The notes: generated from the letters alone by a model not told the origin. DNA of 47,351 nt from DASXBJ01 sp036491755 (GCA_036491755.1 DASXBJ010000024.1:1-47351); one strand, 5' to 3'; shown: positions 1 through 8,089, numbered from the stretch's first letter. Numbers and translations are program-made.

Positions 1-398
1 ACGATGTCATGGCCGTGTACGACGTCGCCCTCAGCGCCGTCGAGCGCGCGCGGAGGGGTGACGGCCCCACGCTCGTCGAGGCGGTGACCTACCGGATGGG
101 CTTTCACAACACGACCGACAACCCGGCGCGTTACCAGGATCCGGATGAGTACGAGGAGGCTCGCCTGCGAGACCCGATCGTGCGCGTCCAGAAATATCTG
201 GCCGGTTTGGGCCTGTGGGATCAGGAACGTGAAGCAGGCGTGACCGAGCAGCTGGGCCAGGAGATCGACTCGGCACTGGAGGCCGCCTTTGCGGCTCCCC
301 TGCCCGGCCCTGCGGATCTCTTCGCCAACGTTTACGAGAGCCCGCCGCGGCGCGTGCTCTCGCAGCGCGCCAGGTTCCTCGAAACAGGACAGGATTGA
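1..398 (+). CDS. 2-oxoacid dehydrogenase E1 component, alpha subunit (3' part only)
   Basis: This is the C-terminal ~130 residues of a thiamine-diphosphate E1 alpha subunit (pyruvate or branched-chain 2-oxoacid dehydrogenase); the 5' end lies outside the window and the frame is open to base 3. The conserved stretch RMGFHNTTDNPARYQDP followed by a DPIVR segment is the usual E1 alpha C-terminal region. E1 alpha and beta form the alpha2beta2 decarboxylase that feeds acyl groups to a lipoylated E2 in the cytoplasm. The stop TGA (396-398) lies one base before the GTG start of the E1 beta gene, so the two are translationally coupled. Substrate (pyruvate versus branched-chain) cannot be settled from this fragment. 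Confidence 0.9.
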   Translation, partial: DVMAVYDVALSAVERARRGDGPTLVEAVTYRMGFHNTTDNPARYQDPDEYEEARLRDPIVRVQKYLAGLGLWDQEREAGVTEQLGQEIDSALEAAFAAPLPGPADLFANVYESPPRRVLSQRARFLETGQD

Positions 399-399
399 A

Positions 400-1377
400 G
401 TGCCGCTGCGCAACGTCGTGGAGGCGATCAACAACGCCCTCGCCGAGGAGATGGAGCGCGACCCTCGCGTCATGCTGCTGGGGCTCGACGTTGGCCGGCT
501 GGGCGGCGTCTTTCGCACGACGACCGGGCTGGTGGAGCGCTTCGGCAGCCAGCGGGTCGTCGACACGCCTCTCGGCGAGGCCGGCATCATCGGCGCCTCT
601 CTGGGACTCGCCCTGGCGGGCATGGTTCCGGTGGCGGAGATCCAGTTCCTCGGATTCACGGCCCAAGGGTTCCACCAGATCGGTCCTCAGCTCGGGAAGT
701 ACAGACAGCGCTCGCGCGGCCGCTATCACTGCCAGGTCACGATCCGAGCCCCGTTCGGGGGAGGGATTCGCAGTCCCGAGTTTCATTCCGACGCCGTCGA
801 GGCCCAGTTCGTCCAAACGCCGGGGATCAAGATCGTGATGCCGTCCAACCCCTACGACGCCAAAGGGTTGCTCCTGGAGGCGATCCGCGACCCCGACCCG
901 GTCCTTTACTGCGAGCCAGACCGCCTCTACAGGCTGGGCCGGGCGGAGGTGCCGGACGGCGCCTACACCGTTCCCTTTGGCCAGGCGTCGGTGGCCCGCA
1001 AGGGGGAACAGATCACCCTGGTTGCTTGGAGCGCCGCCGTCGAGCTCTGCCTGCGGGCGGCGAGCCGGCTGGAGGAGGAGGGAGTTTCGGCTTCCGTGCT
1101 TGACCTGCGCACCCTGGTGCCGCTCGACGTGGAGACCCTGTGCGCAGAGGTGGCCAGGACCGGCCGCTGCGTCGTGGTCCATGAGGCGCCCCTCTCCGCC
1201 GGCTTCGGCGCGGAGGTCGCCGCAACCTTGATGGAGGAACTCTTTTACGACCTTGACGCGCCCGTCGCCCGGGTGGCCGCGTTTGACATACCCTTCCCCG
1301 CCTCCTCTCTGGAGAACTATTACCTGCCGTCGCTGGAAAGGGTGCTCGAGGCGGCGAGAAAGACGCTCCAGAGCTGA
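400..1377 (+). CDS. 2-oxoacid dehydrogenase E1 component, beta subunit
   Basis: 325-residue E1 beta subunit, the usual length for the family. It starts MPLRNVVEAINNALAEEM, typical of E1 beta; the GTG at 400 is chosen because it gives this N-terminus, follows the E1 alpha stop by one base and has an AGGA-type site around 387-394. The pyrimidine-binding fold carries a VAEIQFLGF block and the GGGIRSPEFHS block, and the transketolase C-terminal domain (about 200-320) contains LVAWSAAVELCL and VVVHEAPLSAGFGAEV. It pairs with the upstream alpha subunit to decarboxylate a 2-oxoacid. No E2 or E3 gene follows; the next gene is an unrelated flavin/F420 enzyme. Pyruvate versus branched-chain specificity is unresolved. 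Confidence 0.93.
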   Translation: MPLRNVVEAINNALAEEMERDPRVMLLGLDVGRLGGVFRTTTGLVERFGSQRVVDTPLGEAGIIGASLGLALAGMVPVAEIQFLGFTAQGFHQIGPQLGKYRQRSRGRYHCQVTIRAPFGGGIRSPEFHSDAVEAQFVQTPGIKIVMPSNPYDAKGLLLEAIRDPDPVLYCEPDRLYRLGRAEVPDGAYTVPFGQASVARKGEQITLVAWSAAVELCLRAASRLEEEGVSASVLDLRTLVPLDVETLCAEVARTGRCVVVHEAPLSAGFGAEVAATLMEELFYDLDAPVARVAAFDIPFPASSLENYYLPSLERVLEAARKTLQS

Positions 1378-1437
1378 CGGCGACGAGGCGTTCTACGATT
1401 CCGTGACGTCGTCCGCAAACACGCACGGAGGTGGCGA

Positions 1438-2373
1438 GTGGCTCGTCGATTCCGATTCGGGATCTGCACCGACCAGAACATGACGTGGGAGAAGACCGTC
1501 GCACGCTGGCAGCTCTTCGAGCGGCTCGGCTTCGAGAGCGCCTGGGTCTGCGATCACCTGGTGCAGCCCAGCCGCCCGACGGGGCCGTACTTCGAGGCGT
1601 GGTCGCTGCTCGGAGGCCTCGCGGCTCGGACTGAGAAGATCCGGATCGGAGTGCTGGTCACCTCCAACACATTCCGTCAGCCGGCTGTCCTCGCCAAGAT
1701 GGCGGTCACGGTGGACCACATCTCCAATGGGCGGTTGGAGGTGGGCCTCGGCGCCGGGTGGTACGCACCGGAGCACAGGATGTTTGGGATTCCTCTTCCG
1801 GAGACGAAGGAGCTCGTCACACGCTTCGGCGAGGCGGTCCAGGTGATCGATCTTCTGATGCGAGAGGACGTGAGCTCGTTTGCGGGCTCGTACTACCAGC
1901 TCCAGGACGCGCAGTCACGCCCGAAGAGCGTGCAGCAGCCACGTCCGCCCCTCGTCCTGGGCGCTTTCGGGCCGCGGATGCTCAAGATCGTCGCCAGGTA
2001 CGGCGACACATGGAATGCGTTTGGGACGCCGAAGGAGATGCGAGAGCGCAACCAGATGCTCGACGACTACTGCCGCGAGATCGGCCGCGACCCGGAAACG
2101 CTGGACCGCTCGCTTTACTACTGGGTGCCCACCACAGATGCGGATCCCTGGACCTCGAAGCAGGCCTTCTACGACGTGATCAATCCGTACATGGAAGCTG
2201 GCGTCAACCAGTTCATCCTGGACCAGCCACGCGACGACCAGCTGGACATGCTCGAGCTCGTGGCCGCCGAGGTTCTGCCGCAGTTCGCCCGCGAGGCGCC
2301 CCGCACAGTCGAGAAGGTGGCGGTCGAGCAGATCGATACCTCGGACTGGAAGAAGCCGCAGGACCACCTGTGA
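1438..2373 (+). CDS. LLM-class (luciferase-like) F420-dependent oxidoreductase
   Basis: 311-residue protein of the bacterial luciferase-like TIM-barrel family. Visible family blocks are the N-terminal FRFGICTDQN strand, ESAWVCDHL, the KIRIGVLV strand and LEVGLGAGWYAPEH, typical of the group that TIGRFAM calls probable F420-dependent oxidoreductases. The GTG start at 1438 has a GGAGGTGG Shine-Dalgarno sequence at 1427-1434. It would bind F420 or FMN in the cytoplasm and transfer hydride to an unknown substrate. It is separated from the E1 genes by 60 bases, so co-transcription is possible. Cofactor F420 is inferred from subfamily resemblance only; FMN use is the main alternative. Confidence 0.88.
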   Translation: MARRFRFGICTDQNMTWEKTVARWQLFERLGFESAWVCDHLVQPSRPTGPYFEAWSLLGGLAARTEKIRIGVLVTSNTFRQPAVLAKMAVTVDHISNGRLEVGLGAGWYAPEHRMFGIPLPETKELVTRFGEAVQVIDLLMREDVSSFAGSYYQLQDAQSRPKSVQQPRPPLVLGAFGPRMLKIVARYGDTWNAFGTPKEMRERNQMLDDYCREIGRDPETLDRSLYYWVPTTDADPWTSKQAFYDVINPYMEAGVNQFILDQPRDDQLDMLELVAAEVLPQFAREAPRTVEKVAVEQIDTSDWKKPQDHL

Positions 2374-2398
2374 GGGTCGATAATTGCCGCTCTGAACC

Positions 2399-2782
2399 AT
2401 GGCCAAGCCTGCACAGCACTGGAAGGAGAAGCCCGAGAAGCACGACTTTCCCGCGGCGGCCGATTACCTGGCCCTGGTGCTGACCGACGCTGAGGTCGCC
2501 AGCGTGCTCAAGAAGCTGAGCACCGCAACCAATACCAAAAAGAAGGCGAAGGACCTCCTCCGCGCCAGCGGTCTCACCCTCCTGCCGCGAGACAACCCTC
2601 ACGTGGCCGACAACCTCAAGAAAGTCAGCAAGGGCCAGAAGCTGTCACCGGTGCTCCTGGTTCGCGGCGACCTTGGGCTGGGCGTGCCGCTGACCATCGC
2701 GGACGGATATCACAGAGTCTCCGCCAGCTATTACCTGGATGAGGACGCGGATATCCCGTGCCGGTTGGTCGACCTCACCTGA
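2399..2782 (+). CDS. Small hypothetical protein with a ParB/sulfiredoxin-like motif
   Basis: 127-residue soluble protein with a lysine-rich N-terminal half and no signal or membrane segment. Near the C-terminus the sequence PLTIADGYHRVSASYYL resembles the Gxx(H/N)R loop of ParB/Srx-fold proteins (dGyHRv), preceded by a hydrophobic strand (SPVLLVRGD). A nuclease or NTP-binding role cannot be assigned from this. No Shine-Dalgarno sequence precedes the ATG; a GATAAT hexamer at 2379-2384 could serve as -10 of a short-leader transcript. It lies 25 bases after the LLM gene. The reading frame ends eight bases before the convergent reductase gene. Confidence 0.7.
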   Translation: MAKPAQHWKEKPEKHDFPAAADYLALVLTDAEVASVLKKLSTATNTKKKAKDLLRASGLTLLPRDNPHVADNLKKVSKGQKLSPVLLVRGDLGLGVPLTIADGYHRVSASYYLDEDADIPCRLVDLT

Positions 2783-2790
2783 CCAGCCGG

Positions 2791-3276
2791 CTAATCTGCG
2801 GAGTGCAGCTCGAACACGGGGTGTCGCTCGGCGGCCGCGCGCGGGTCATCCAGGATGTCTCGAGACTGCAGCACCGACCCGATCAAAAACGTGCCGAACG
2901 GCATCTTGCGCACGTACGGCCCCAGCACGTCGCTGAAGAACATCGCGGCTTCTTCACGCGTGAGCTCCGCGGCCTTCACGGGCTGCGCCCTCTTGCCCAT
3001 CGTCAGCGTCGCCTCGCCGGCCGCGCGCAGGTTGCGCACCCAGTGCGACTCCCCCCACGTGCCCTGCACCCAGCGGCGCCCGCCGACCTCGATCACCGAA
3101 ACCGGCGTCGTCCGGCTCGCGCCGCTCTTGCGCCCTCGAACAGTGAGCAGCGCGTTGGGACCCATCGGCACGCCGGCGCCGATCAGCTTTCCGGTGACAC
3201 CGTTGAAAAACCTCACGAAGCCCGGAACCCGACCGCGATCCCCCACCTCTATCTGACTCTCGACCTGCCCTGCCAT
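2791..3276 (-). CDS. Nitroreductase-family (DDN-like) deazaflavin/quinone reductase
   Basis: 161-residue protein of the split beta-barrel family that includes mycobacterial Ddn and other F420H2-dependent reductases. Supporting blocks are a central LLTVRGRKSGASRTTPV motif, the typical G-R-x-S-G-x-x-R-x-x-P signature, then WVQGTWGESHWVRNLRAAG. The ATG at 3276 is preferred over an upstream in-frame codon at 3306 because AGGAGG lies at 3284-3289, six bases... from the start. It would reduce quinones or nitro compounds with F420H2 or a flavin. It lies just downstream of a TetR gene on the same strand and palindromes sit between them, so it is the likely target of that repressor. Confidence 0.88.
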   Translation of the reverse strand: MAGQVESQIEVGDRGRVPGFVRFFNGVTGKLIGAGVPMGPNALLTVRGRKSGASRTTPVSVIEVGGRRWVQGTWGESHWVRNLRAAGEATLTMGKRAQPVKAAELTREEAAMFFSDVLGPYVRKMPFGTFLIGSVLQSRDILDDPRAAAERHPVFELHSAD

Positions 3277-3299
3277 TGACCGACCTCCTGGAACCAACC

Positions 3300-3348
3300 C
3301 AATCATTTGATTGATTCAACTTAGCAGAAGAACCAATCAGTTGCTTGG
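3300..3348. promoter_or_regulatory. Two candidate TetR operators
   Basis: Two related inverted repeats lie in the 79-base gap between tetR and the reductase. CAATCATTTGATTG at 3300-3313 has perfect 6-base arms around TT. CCAATCAGTTGCTTGG at 3333-3348 is an imperfect palindrome sharing the CCAATCA half-site. Position and symmetry fit binding by the TetR protein encoded next to them; this is inference. Confidence 0.5.
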
Positions 3349-3355
3349 ATATATT

Positions 3356-3958
3356 TCAGCGCCGGCCCGCCCCGATCCCGAGCCACCTTTCCAGCTGCTT
3401 CATCGCCTGGTCGGTCCGCTCCGCCGCGGCCATGGTCGGCAGGGTCATCCCGCTCAAGCTCAGCAGCACGAGCGCCGCCACCGCGTCGGTGTCCATCTCC
3501 GGTGCGAGGCCTCCTTCCTTCACGGCGCGGCGCAGCAGCCCGCGCACGGTCAGGTGCCAGCCTTCGTACATCTGCTCGAGGAGTCGCGCCATCGACTCGT
3601 CACGCGCCGATCGCAGCGCGAGCTCGCCCATGACCGTGCCCAGATCCGGCTGCTCGAGCACCAGCTTGCGCACCGCGCGCAGGTGCGTCCGCAGCTGGTC
3701 TGCAGGCGCCCCATGGGGCTCGAGTGTCGAGCGAAAGCTCTCCATCGCGTGGTCCACCACGCCGCGGATCAACGCCTCCTTGGTCGGGAAGTAGTAATGC
3801 AGGGTGGCGATGTTGACGCCTACCTCGGCCGCGACGTCGCGCGTGCGAAGCCCCTCGAATCCATGCCTGGCAATGAGCCGGAAGGCAGCGAGCACAAGCT
3901 CTTCGCGACGCTTCTCCTGGCTCGGTCGCGCCCGGCGCGCCGGCGATGCCGCTCCCAT
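3356..3958 (-). CDS. TetR/AcrR-family transcriptional regulator
   Basis: 200-residue repressor. The N-terminal TetR helix-turn-helix spans about residues 14-60, with ELVLAAFRLIARHGFEG, then TRDVAAEVGVNIATLHYYF and the KEAL helix. The C-terminal ~140 residues are an all-helical ligand-binding domain without a recognisable ligand signature. Start at ATG 3958 has no Shine-Dalgarno sequence; AT-rich TAATTA at 3968-3973 just upstream suggests a short-leader transcript. It precedes the DDN-like reductase by 79 bases containing two palindromes, so it probably controls that gene and possibly itself. Confidence 0.93.
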   Translation of the reverse strand: MGAASPARRARPSQEKRREELVLAAFRLIARHGFEGLRTRDVAAEVGVNIATLHYYFPTKEALIRGVVDHAMESFRSTLEPHGAPADQLRTHLRAVRKLVLEQPDLGTVMGELALRSARDESMARLLEQMYEGWHLTVRGLLRRAVKEGGLAPEMDTDAVAALVLLSLSGMTLPTMAAAERTDQAMKQLERWLGIGAGRR

Positions 3959-4014
3959 GAACGCGGCTAATTAAACACTTCGGCCGCGGCCGGGACGAGA
4001 AGCGCGGGCGACGC

Positions 4015-4914
4015 TTAGACGGAAGTCGACTCCGCCGCGTGCTCGGGGGCCGCCGCCTTCCCCGCCGGCTTGCGGGTGGCGAGCACGGAGCCGGCCAGCA
4101 CGAGCCCGAAGCCGGCGCCCATGCCAAGCGTGAAGTTCTCCTTCAATACCAGCACGCCCAGCAGCGCGGCGACCGCGGGGTTGACGTAGGTGATCACCGT
4201 CGCGCGCACCGGGCCAATCTCGGCGATCAAGGCGAAGAAGATGAGGAAGGCGATCGCCGTGCACACGACACCGAGGACCGCGACCGAAGCGAGCACCGGA
4301 ACGCTGGGCAGCGTGTGCGGCCGCTGCCAGACGGCCACAGGCAGGTAGGCGAGCGCGCACAGCGTCAGTGAGATTCCGATCACGCTCACCGAAGGCACGC
4401 CTCCGAGATACCTGGAAAGGATGGCCGGCCCCACCGCATAGGAGATCGCGACCAGCGCCATCTCGGCCAGCGCGAACGGCGCCGACGCCCGAAGGTCGAA
4501 GCCGACGATCGCCGCGACCCCGGCCACGCCCAGCAGCAGCCCGGCCACGCCGGCCGGCCCCACCCAGTCTCGATTGCCGAAGAGAGGCGCGATCAGGGTC
4601 GCGACCAGCGGCACCGCCGACAGCAGGAGGCCCGCCAACGAGCTCGAGATCTTCTGCTCGGCGCTGGAGAGGAACAGCCACGGGATGGCGATCTCCACGG
4701 CGGCAAACGCGACCAGCGGCAGCCATCGCGAGCCGATGCCTCGCAGGCCGCCACGCCCCAGCACGACCGGCATGATGAGCAGGGCGCCGATGCCGGTCCG
4801 CAGGAAGACGAGCGTGGCGGGCGACACCTCGCCCACCGCGACGCGAATCAACAGATATGGCGTGCCCCAGATCAGGCACATCGCAGCAAAAAGAAACAGA
4901 CCGCGGCGAGTCAT
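4015..4914 (-). CDS. EamA-family (DMT) membrane transporter
   Basis: 299-residue polytopic inner-membrane protein with about ten hydrophobic segments in two repeats, the drug/metabolite transporter fold. The first half starts LFLFAAMCLIWGTPYLLIRVA, whose WG-T-x-x-I-R motif is typical of EamA proteins, and the second repeat starts near ALAEMALVAISYAVGP. The ATG at 4914 is preferred to an upstream TTG at 5022: it puts the first membrane segment at the N-terminus as in the family and has a TATAAG -10-like hexamer seven bases upstream. It probably exports a small metabolite; the substrate is unknown. It is divergent from the 55-residue membrane protein at 5003. Confidence 0.9.
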   Translation of the reverse strand: MTRRGLFLFAAMCLIWGTPYLLIRVAVGEVSPATLVFLRTGIGALLIMPVVLGRGGLRGIGSRWLPLVAFAAVEIAIPWLFLSSAEQKISSSLAGLLLSAVPLVATLIAPLFGNRDWVGPAGVAGLLLGVAGVAAIVGFDLRASAPFALAEMALVAISYAVGPAILSRYLGGVPSVSVIGISLTLCALAYLPVAVWQRPHTLPSVPVLASVAVLGVVCTAIAFLIFFALIAEIGPVRATVITYVNPAVAALLGVLVLKENFTLGMGAGFGLVLAGSVLATRKPAGKAAAPEHAAESTSV

Positions 4915-4920
4915 CGAAGA

Positions 4921-4927
4921 ACTTATA
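4921..4927 (-). promoter_or_regulatory. Leaderless -10 element of the EamA gene
   Basis: On the minus strand TATAAGT ends six bases before ATG 4914, with no Shine-Dalgarno sequence between. The spacing places transcription start at or next to the start codon. Confidence 0.55.
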
Positions 4928-5002
4928 CCCGGAATGGGCTGGGCCGCCTTCCATGAGAATCCGCCGCGGGTACTGACAGCCCCACTGGCCGTTACTGAAT
5001 TG

Positions 5003-5170
5003 ATGTTCAAGTTCAGATTCACCCGACTTCTGATGTGGATGGGCCTCGCTGCTGTCGCGACCTACCTGCTGGACCCCGATCGCGGCGAGCAGCGCCGCAA
5101 GAACGTCCGCAAGCAGATGGGAAAGGTGCAGAAGGCGGGCAAGAAAGCCAAGGTGGAGGCGGGACTCTAG
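5003..5170 (+). CDS. Small membrane protein, 55 residues
   Basis: Short gene encoding one hydrophobic segment (about residues 8-21, LLMWMGLAAVATYLL) followed by DPDRGEQRRKNVR and a Lys-rich tail. The motif LLDPxxGxxRR after a single membrane helix is common in small YtxH-like proteins of soil bacteria, which are inner-membrane proteins of unknown role. The ATG at 5003 is chosen because the longer open frame upstream runs through the divergent EamA gene and lacks any conserved feature. No Shine-Dalgarno site is visible; GTTACT at 4991-4996 lies at the leaderless -10 distance but is a weak match. Confidence 0.65.
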   Translation: MFKFRFTRLLMWMGLAAVATYLLDPDRGEQRRKNVRKQMGKVQKAGKKAKVEAGL

Positions 5171-5178
5171 CCCCACCC

Positions 5179-5197
5179 TCTCCCGCTTTGCGGGGGA
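5179..5197. repeat. Hairpin element, palindromic-repeat family copy 1
   Basis: TCTCCCGC (5179-5186), loop TTT, GCGGGGGA (5190-5197): 7 of 8 bases pair. It sits nine bases after the stop of the small membrane protein with no T-run, and its CCCTCTCC left flank resembles the elements inside asnB and the family 2 glycosyltransferase gene. It may also act as a weak terminator. Confidence 0.5.
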
Positions 5198-5212
5198 TGC
5201 ACGCCAGCGACA

Positions 5213-6340
5213 ATGGGGCTCGTGGCCCAGCGTCCTGTCGTGCTTTCGCGCCGCGCTCTCAATCGGGCCCTGCTGGCGCGGCAGCTGCTGCTCCAACGCC
5301 ACAAACGTTCGGCCGCTTGGACGATCGAGTGGCTGGTCGGCATGCAGGCCCAGGCGCCCAACCTGCCCTATATCGGCCTGTGGTCTCGCACAGAGGGCTT
5401 CCAGCACTCGGAGCTCTCCGGCCTGGTCGAGACCAGGCGGGCCGTTCGGATCTCCCTGCTGCGCAACACGATCCACCTCGTGACCGCACGCGACGCCTTC
5501 GGGCTCAAACCACTCCTCCAACCCCTGCACGAGCGCGGCCTCTATCGCGGCAGTCCCTGGGGCAAAGGCCTGACGCCGGCCAGCCTCGCGCCGGTGCTCG
5601 AAGCAGGCCGGCTGCTGATGCACGAGAGGCCGCGCACGGTCGCGCAGCTCACAACTCTCCTTCGAGATCGCTTCCCCGACCATGACGCGCAGGCCCTGGC
5701 GTACTCGGTGCGCTATCTCGTCCCTCTCGCTTTCGCAACGCCGCGAGGCATCTGGATGTCGGGCGGCCCGGTTGCGCTGACCACCTTCGAAGCCTGGCTC
5801 GGCCGCCCACCCGGTCCGGCATACGCGCCCGAAAAAGTCGTGCTGCGATACCTCGCCGCCTTCGGCCCGGCGTCCGCGGCTGACTTCAGAGCCTGGTCGG
5901 GCCTGGCGATGCGGGACGTGTTCGAGAAGCTGCGGCCGCGGCTGCGCAGTTTCACGAACGAGGACGGCGGAGAGCTGTTCGACTTACCCGAGGCGCCGAG
6001 GCCGGACGCCGACACTCCCGTCCCTCCGCGCTTTCTCCCCGACTTCGACAACATCCTGCTGGGACACGCCGACCGCACCCGGATCATGGCGCCGGGCCGG
6101 CATTTGGGCCTGTTCAGCAGCAACGGGATCATGAAGGGCTCGCTATTGGTCGACGGCTTCGTGCGCGCGGCCTGGATTCCTGTGCGCCGCAATGGCCAGG
6201 CTGCTTTGGAGATCACCCCCTTCGAGAAGCCGATCGACAAGATCGACCGCCCCTTGGTCGAGGTCGAAGCGCGCGGGCTGCTCGAGCTCCTCGCGCCTCG
6301 CGAGAAGCACGAGGTGAATTTCGCGCCGGTGAAGAGCTAG
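5213..6340 (+). CDS. AlkZ/YcaQ-like winged-helix DNA glycosylase
   Basis: 375-residue member of the HTH_42 family (winged-helix DNA-binding domain proteins). The start LSRRALNRALLARQLLL and the block VGMQAQAPNLPY are characteristic; Q45-A-Q47 matches the catalytic Q-x-Q motif of Streptomyces AlkZ, which unhooks interstrand crosslinks and protects producers of azinomycin-type compounds. Later family blocks are RRAVRISLLRNTIHLVTA and the C-terminal DNILLGHADRTRI. It probably excises alkylated bases; a general repair role is more likely than antibiotic self-resistance because no biosynthetic genes are near. The start codon has no clear Shine-Dalgarno site. The gene stands alone and converges on the HD-GYP gene two bases away. 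Confidence 0.88.
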   Translation: MGLVAQRPVVLSRRALNRALLARQLLLQRHKRSAAWTIEWLVGMQAQAPNLPYIGLWSRTEGFQHSELSGLVETRRAVRISLLRNTIHLVTARDAFGLKPLLQPLHERGLYRGSPWGKGLTPASLAPVLEAGRLLMHERPRTVAQLTTLLRDRFPDHDAQALAYSVRYLVPLAFATPRGIWMSGGPVALTTFEAWLGRPPGPAYAPEKVVLRYLAAFGPASAADFRAWSGLAMRDVFEKLRPRLRSFTNEDGGELFDLPEAPRPDADTPVPPRFLPDFDNILLGHADRTRIMAPGRHLGLFSSNGIMKGSLLVDGFVRAAWIPVRRNGQAALEITPFEKPIDKIDRPLVEVEARGLLELLAPREKHEVNFAPVKS

Positions 6341-6342
6341 GG

Positions 6343-7665
6343 CTAGGCGGTCGCGGTCGCGGGCATTGACGCGGCCGGCTCCGACCCCGGCTCGCCACGC
6401 TCGTGCTGCAGCGCCGCCACCGCCGCCATCACCACCTTGGGGTTCCACTGGGTGCCGGCGCCGCGCCGGAGCTCGTCCAACGCCCAATCCCAGCTCCTGG
6501 CGTCGCGATACGCGCGTCCGCTGGTCATCGCGTCCAGCGAGTCCGCGACAGGGATCACCTGGGCGATGAGCAGCAGGGTCCTTCCAACCTGGCGATTGGG
6601 ATACCCGCGGCCGTCATAGCGCTCGTGATGGGTGAGGACGAGATCGAGCACCTTGGCGAACTCGGAGAACTGGGACAGGATCTCAAATCCGAGGCGCGGA
6701 TGCGTCTCCATCACCCTGCGCTCATCGGGCGTCAGCCTGCCCGGCTTCAGCAGGATCGAGTCCGGGATGCGGATCTTGCCGACGTCATGCACCTTGGCGG
6801 CGAGCTCGACCAGCTCGATCTCGGCGGCGCTGAACCGCAGCTGCCGGCAGATCGCGCGGGCGTACGCCGCGACGCGCCGAGAGTGCTGGTAGGTGTACGG
6901 GTCGCGGCTGTCAACTTCTTCGGCCATCGACTCCATCGCGCGCACAGCTTCCCGGCGCAGCTCAACCCTGTTGCGCATGGAGAAGTAGGCCAGCACGGCC
7001 GGCAGGACGCCCAGCACGGGCACCCACCAGAACCTGGCCGACGCGAACGCCGCGGTCGCGCCCAGGGCATAGAGGCTCGCGGACTGCAATGAGACCACGC
7101 GGTGGGTCGTGCGCAGGATCGAGAACGGATTCCGCGAGGTTGCCAGCGCGGCGGCCACGGACAGGAGAAGGAGGTTCATGGCGTACATCACCGCGGCCGC
7201 GACAACGATGGCGACCGCGTCGCCAGGCCGAGCGACGCCGGTCGTCGCGCTCACGCCGGCCTCCATCAGGACCAGCCCCGCCGCCACGACGCCCAGGTAG
7301 CCCTGCCCGGCGTTGAACAGGATTGACAGAACCGCACCGATCGGCGGCCTCTCGCGGGTGGAGCGGACCTTCCGGTAGACCGAGAGGGCGGACGCGATCG
7401 CCAGGGAGGAGGCGGCCACGGCGCCCGCCTGCCACACCGGCACCGCCAGCGCGGCGGCGAAGAAGACGGCGCTGGCGACGCTCACCTTCTGGCTGAGGCT
7501 GAAGTACACAGGGAACTGCAGGGCCAAAATCCCGGCCAGGCACAACGAACCGGCAAGCCACCAGTCAGGCCTCGCGCCCAGCCGCCCGGCCGTGGCCGCG
7601 AACATGGCGACCGCTACCAGCCCAACCGAAAGACGGTAAAGCTCAGACCGCCGGCGCGGGCTCAA
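6343..7665 (-). CDS. Membrane HD-GYP domain phosphodiesterase
   Basis: About 440 residues. The N-terminal ~230 residues hold roughly six to seven membrane segments (for example GLVAVAMFAATAG and SVASAVFFAAALAV), a MASE-like membrane sensor. The C-terminal HD-GYP domain has H293-D294 in KVHDVGKIRIPDSI, then the HHERYDGRGYPN motif, so all HD and GYP hallmarks are present. HD-GYP proteins hydrolyse cyclic di-GMP at the inner membrane face. The start is uncertain: TTG 7665 lies four bases after the stop of the small exported protein and avoids an overlap, whereas TTG 7752 would overlap it by 83 bases. Translational coupling suggests that the exported protein and the enzyme are made together. Confidence 0.85.
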   Translation of the reverse strand: MSPRRRSELYRLSVGLVAVAMFAATAGRLGARPDWWLAGSLCLAGILALQFPVYFSLSQKVSVASAVFFAAALAVPVWQAGAVAASSLAIASALSVYRKVRSTRERPPIGAVLSILFNAGQGYLGVVAAGLVLMEAGVSATTGVARPGDAVAIVVAAAVMYAMNLLLLSVAAALATSRNPFSILRTTHRVVSLQSASLYALGATAAFASARFWWVPVLGVLPAVLAYFSMRNRVELRREAVRAMESMAEEVDSRDPYTYQHSRRVAAYARAICRQLRFSAAEIELVELAAKVHDVGKIRIPDSILLKPGRLTPDERRVMETHPRLGFEILSQFSEFAKVLDLVLTHHERYDGRGYPNRQVGRTLLLIAQVIPVADSLDAMTSGRAYRDARSWDWALDELRRGAGTQWNPKVVMAAVAALQHERGEPGSEPAASMPATATA

Positions 7666-7669
7666 GGAC

Positions 7670-8068
7670 CTAAGACTCCGGCAGAGTGAACTTGAGATGG
7701 AGCGCTTGCCCGCTGTTGCCGTAAGCGGTGGCCAGCACCTTTCCAGTGCCAAGGAGGCCGGTGGTCACCTCGTCGGCGGTCGCATAACGAAACAGCAAGC
7801 CGGTCGGGACTGTGATCTTCATGTCCACCGCGGTGGCGGCCTTGCCGGCCACGTACACACGGGTGGTCGTGTAGCTCTCCAAGGGCAGCGCCAGAGCCAG
7901 GGGGCTCGCCGTCCAGACGCTGTCGTAAACGGGGACGATATGGCCGCCCGGGGTGATCACGAGGACGATGGGGTCCCAGTCGCACCACGTGATGTAGGCC
8001 CCGGCGCTGGTCGGGGACGCCACGAAAAGACCGGCCGCGACCGCGGCGGCAAGCACCAATGTCTTCAC
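7670..8068 (-). CDS. Small exported protein of unknown function
   Basis: 132 residues with a clear Sec signal peptide: MKTLVLAAAVAAGLFVASP, likely cleaved around residues 22-24 (SAGA-YI). The mature part is beta-rich, with hydrophobic strands such as PIVLVITPGGHIVPVYD, and resembles no family I recognise. The GTG start at 8068 follows a GGAGG sequence about eleven bases upstream. It precedes the HD-GYP gene by four bases. A 7-base inverted repeat lies in its 5' region at 8090-8107. It could be an extracytoplasmic partner for the membrane sensor part of the HD-GYP protein; that is inference from linkage. Confidence 0.75.
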   Translation of the reverse strand: MKTLVLAAAVAAGLFVASPTSAGAYITWCDWDPIVLVITPGGHIVPVYDSVWTASPLALALPLESYTTTRVYVAGKAATAVDMKITVPTGLLFRYATADEVTTGLLGTGKVLATAYGNSGQALHLKFTLPES

Positions 8069-8089
8069 TTCCTAAAGCCCCTCCAATCA

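Noticed and set aside
3971..5683. 570-codon open frame on the minus strand
   Set aside because: It covers the EamA gene in another frame and runs opposite to the AlkZ-like gene; no domain is visible.
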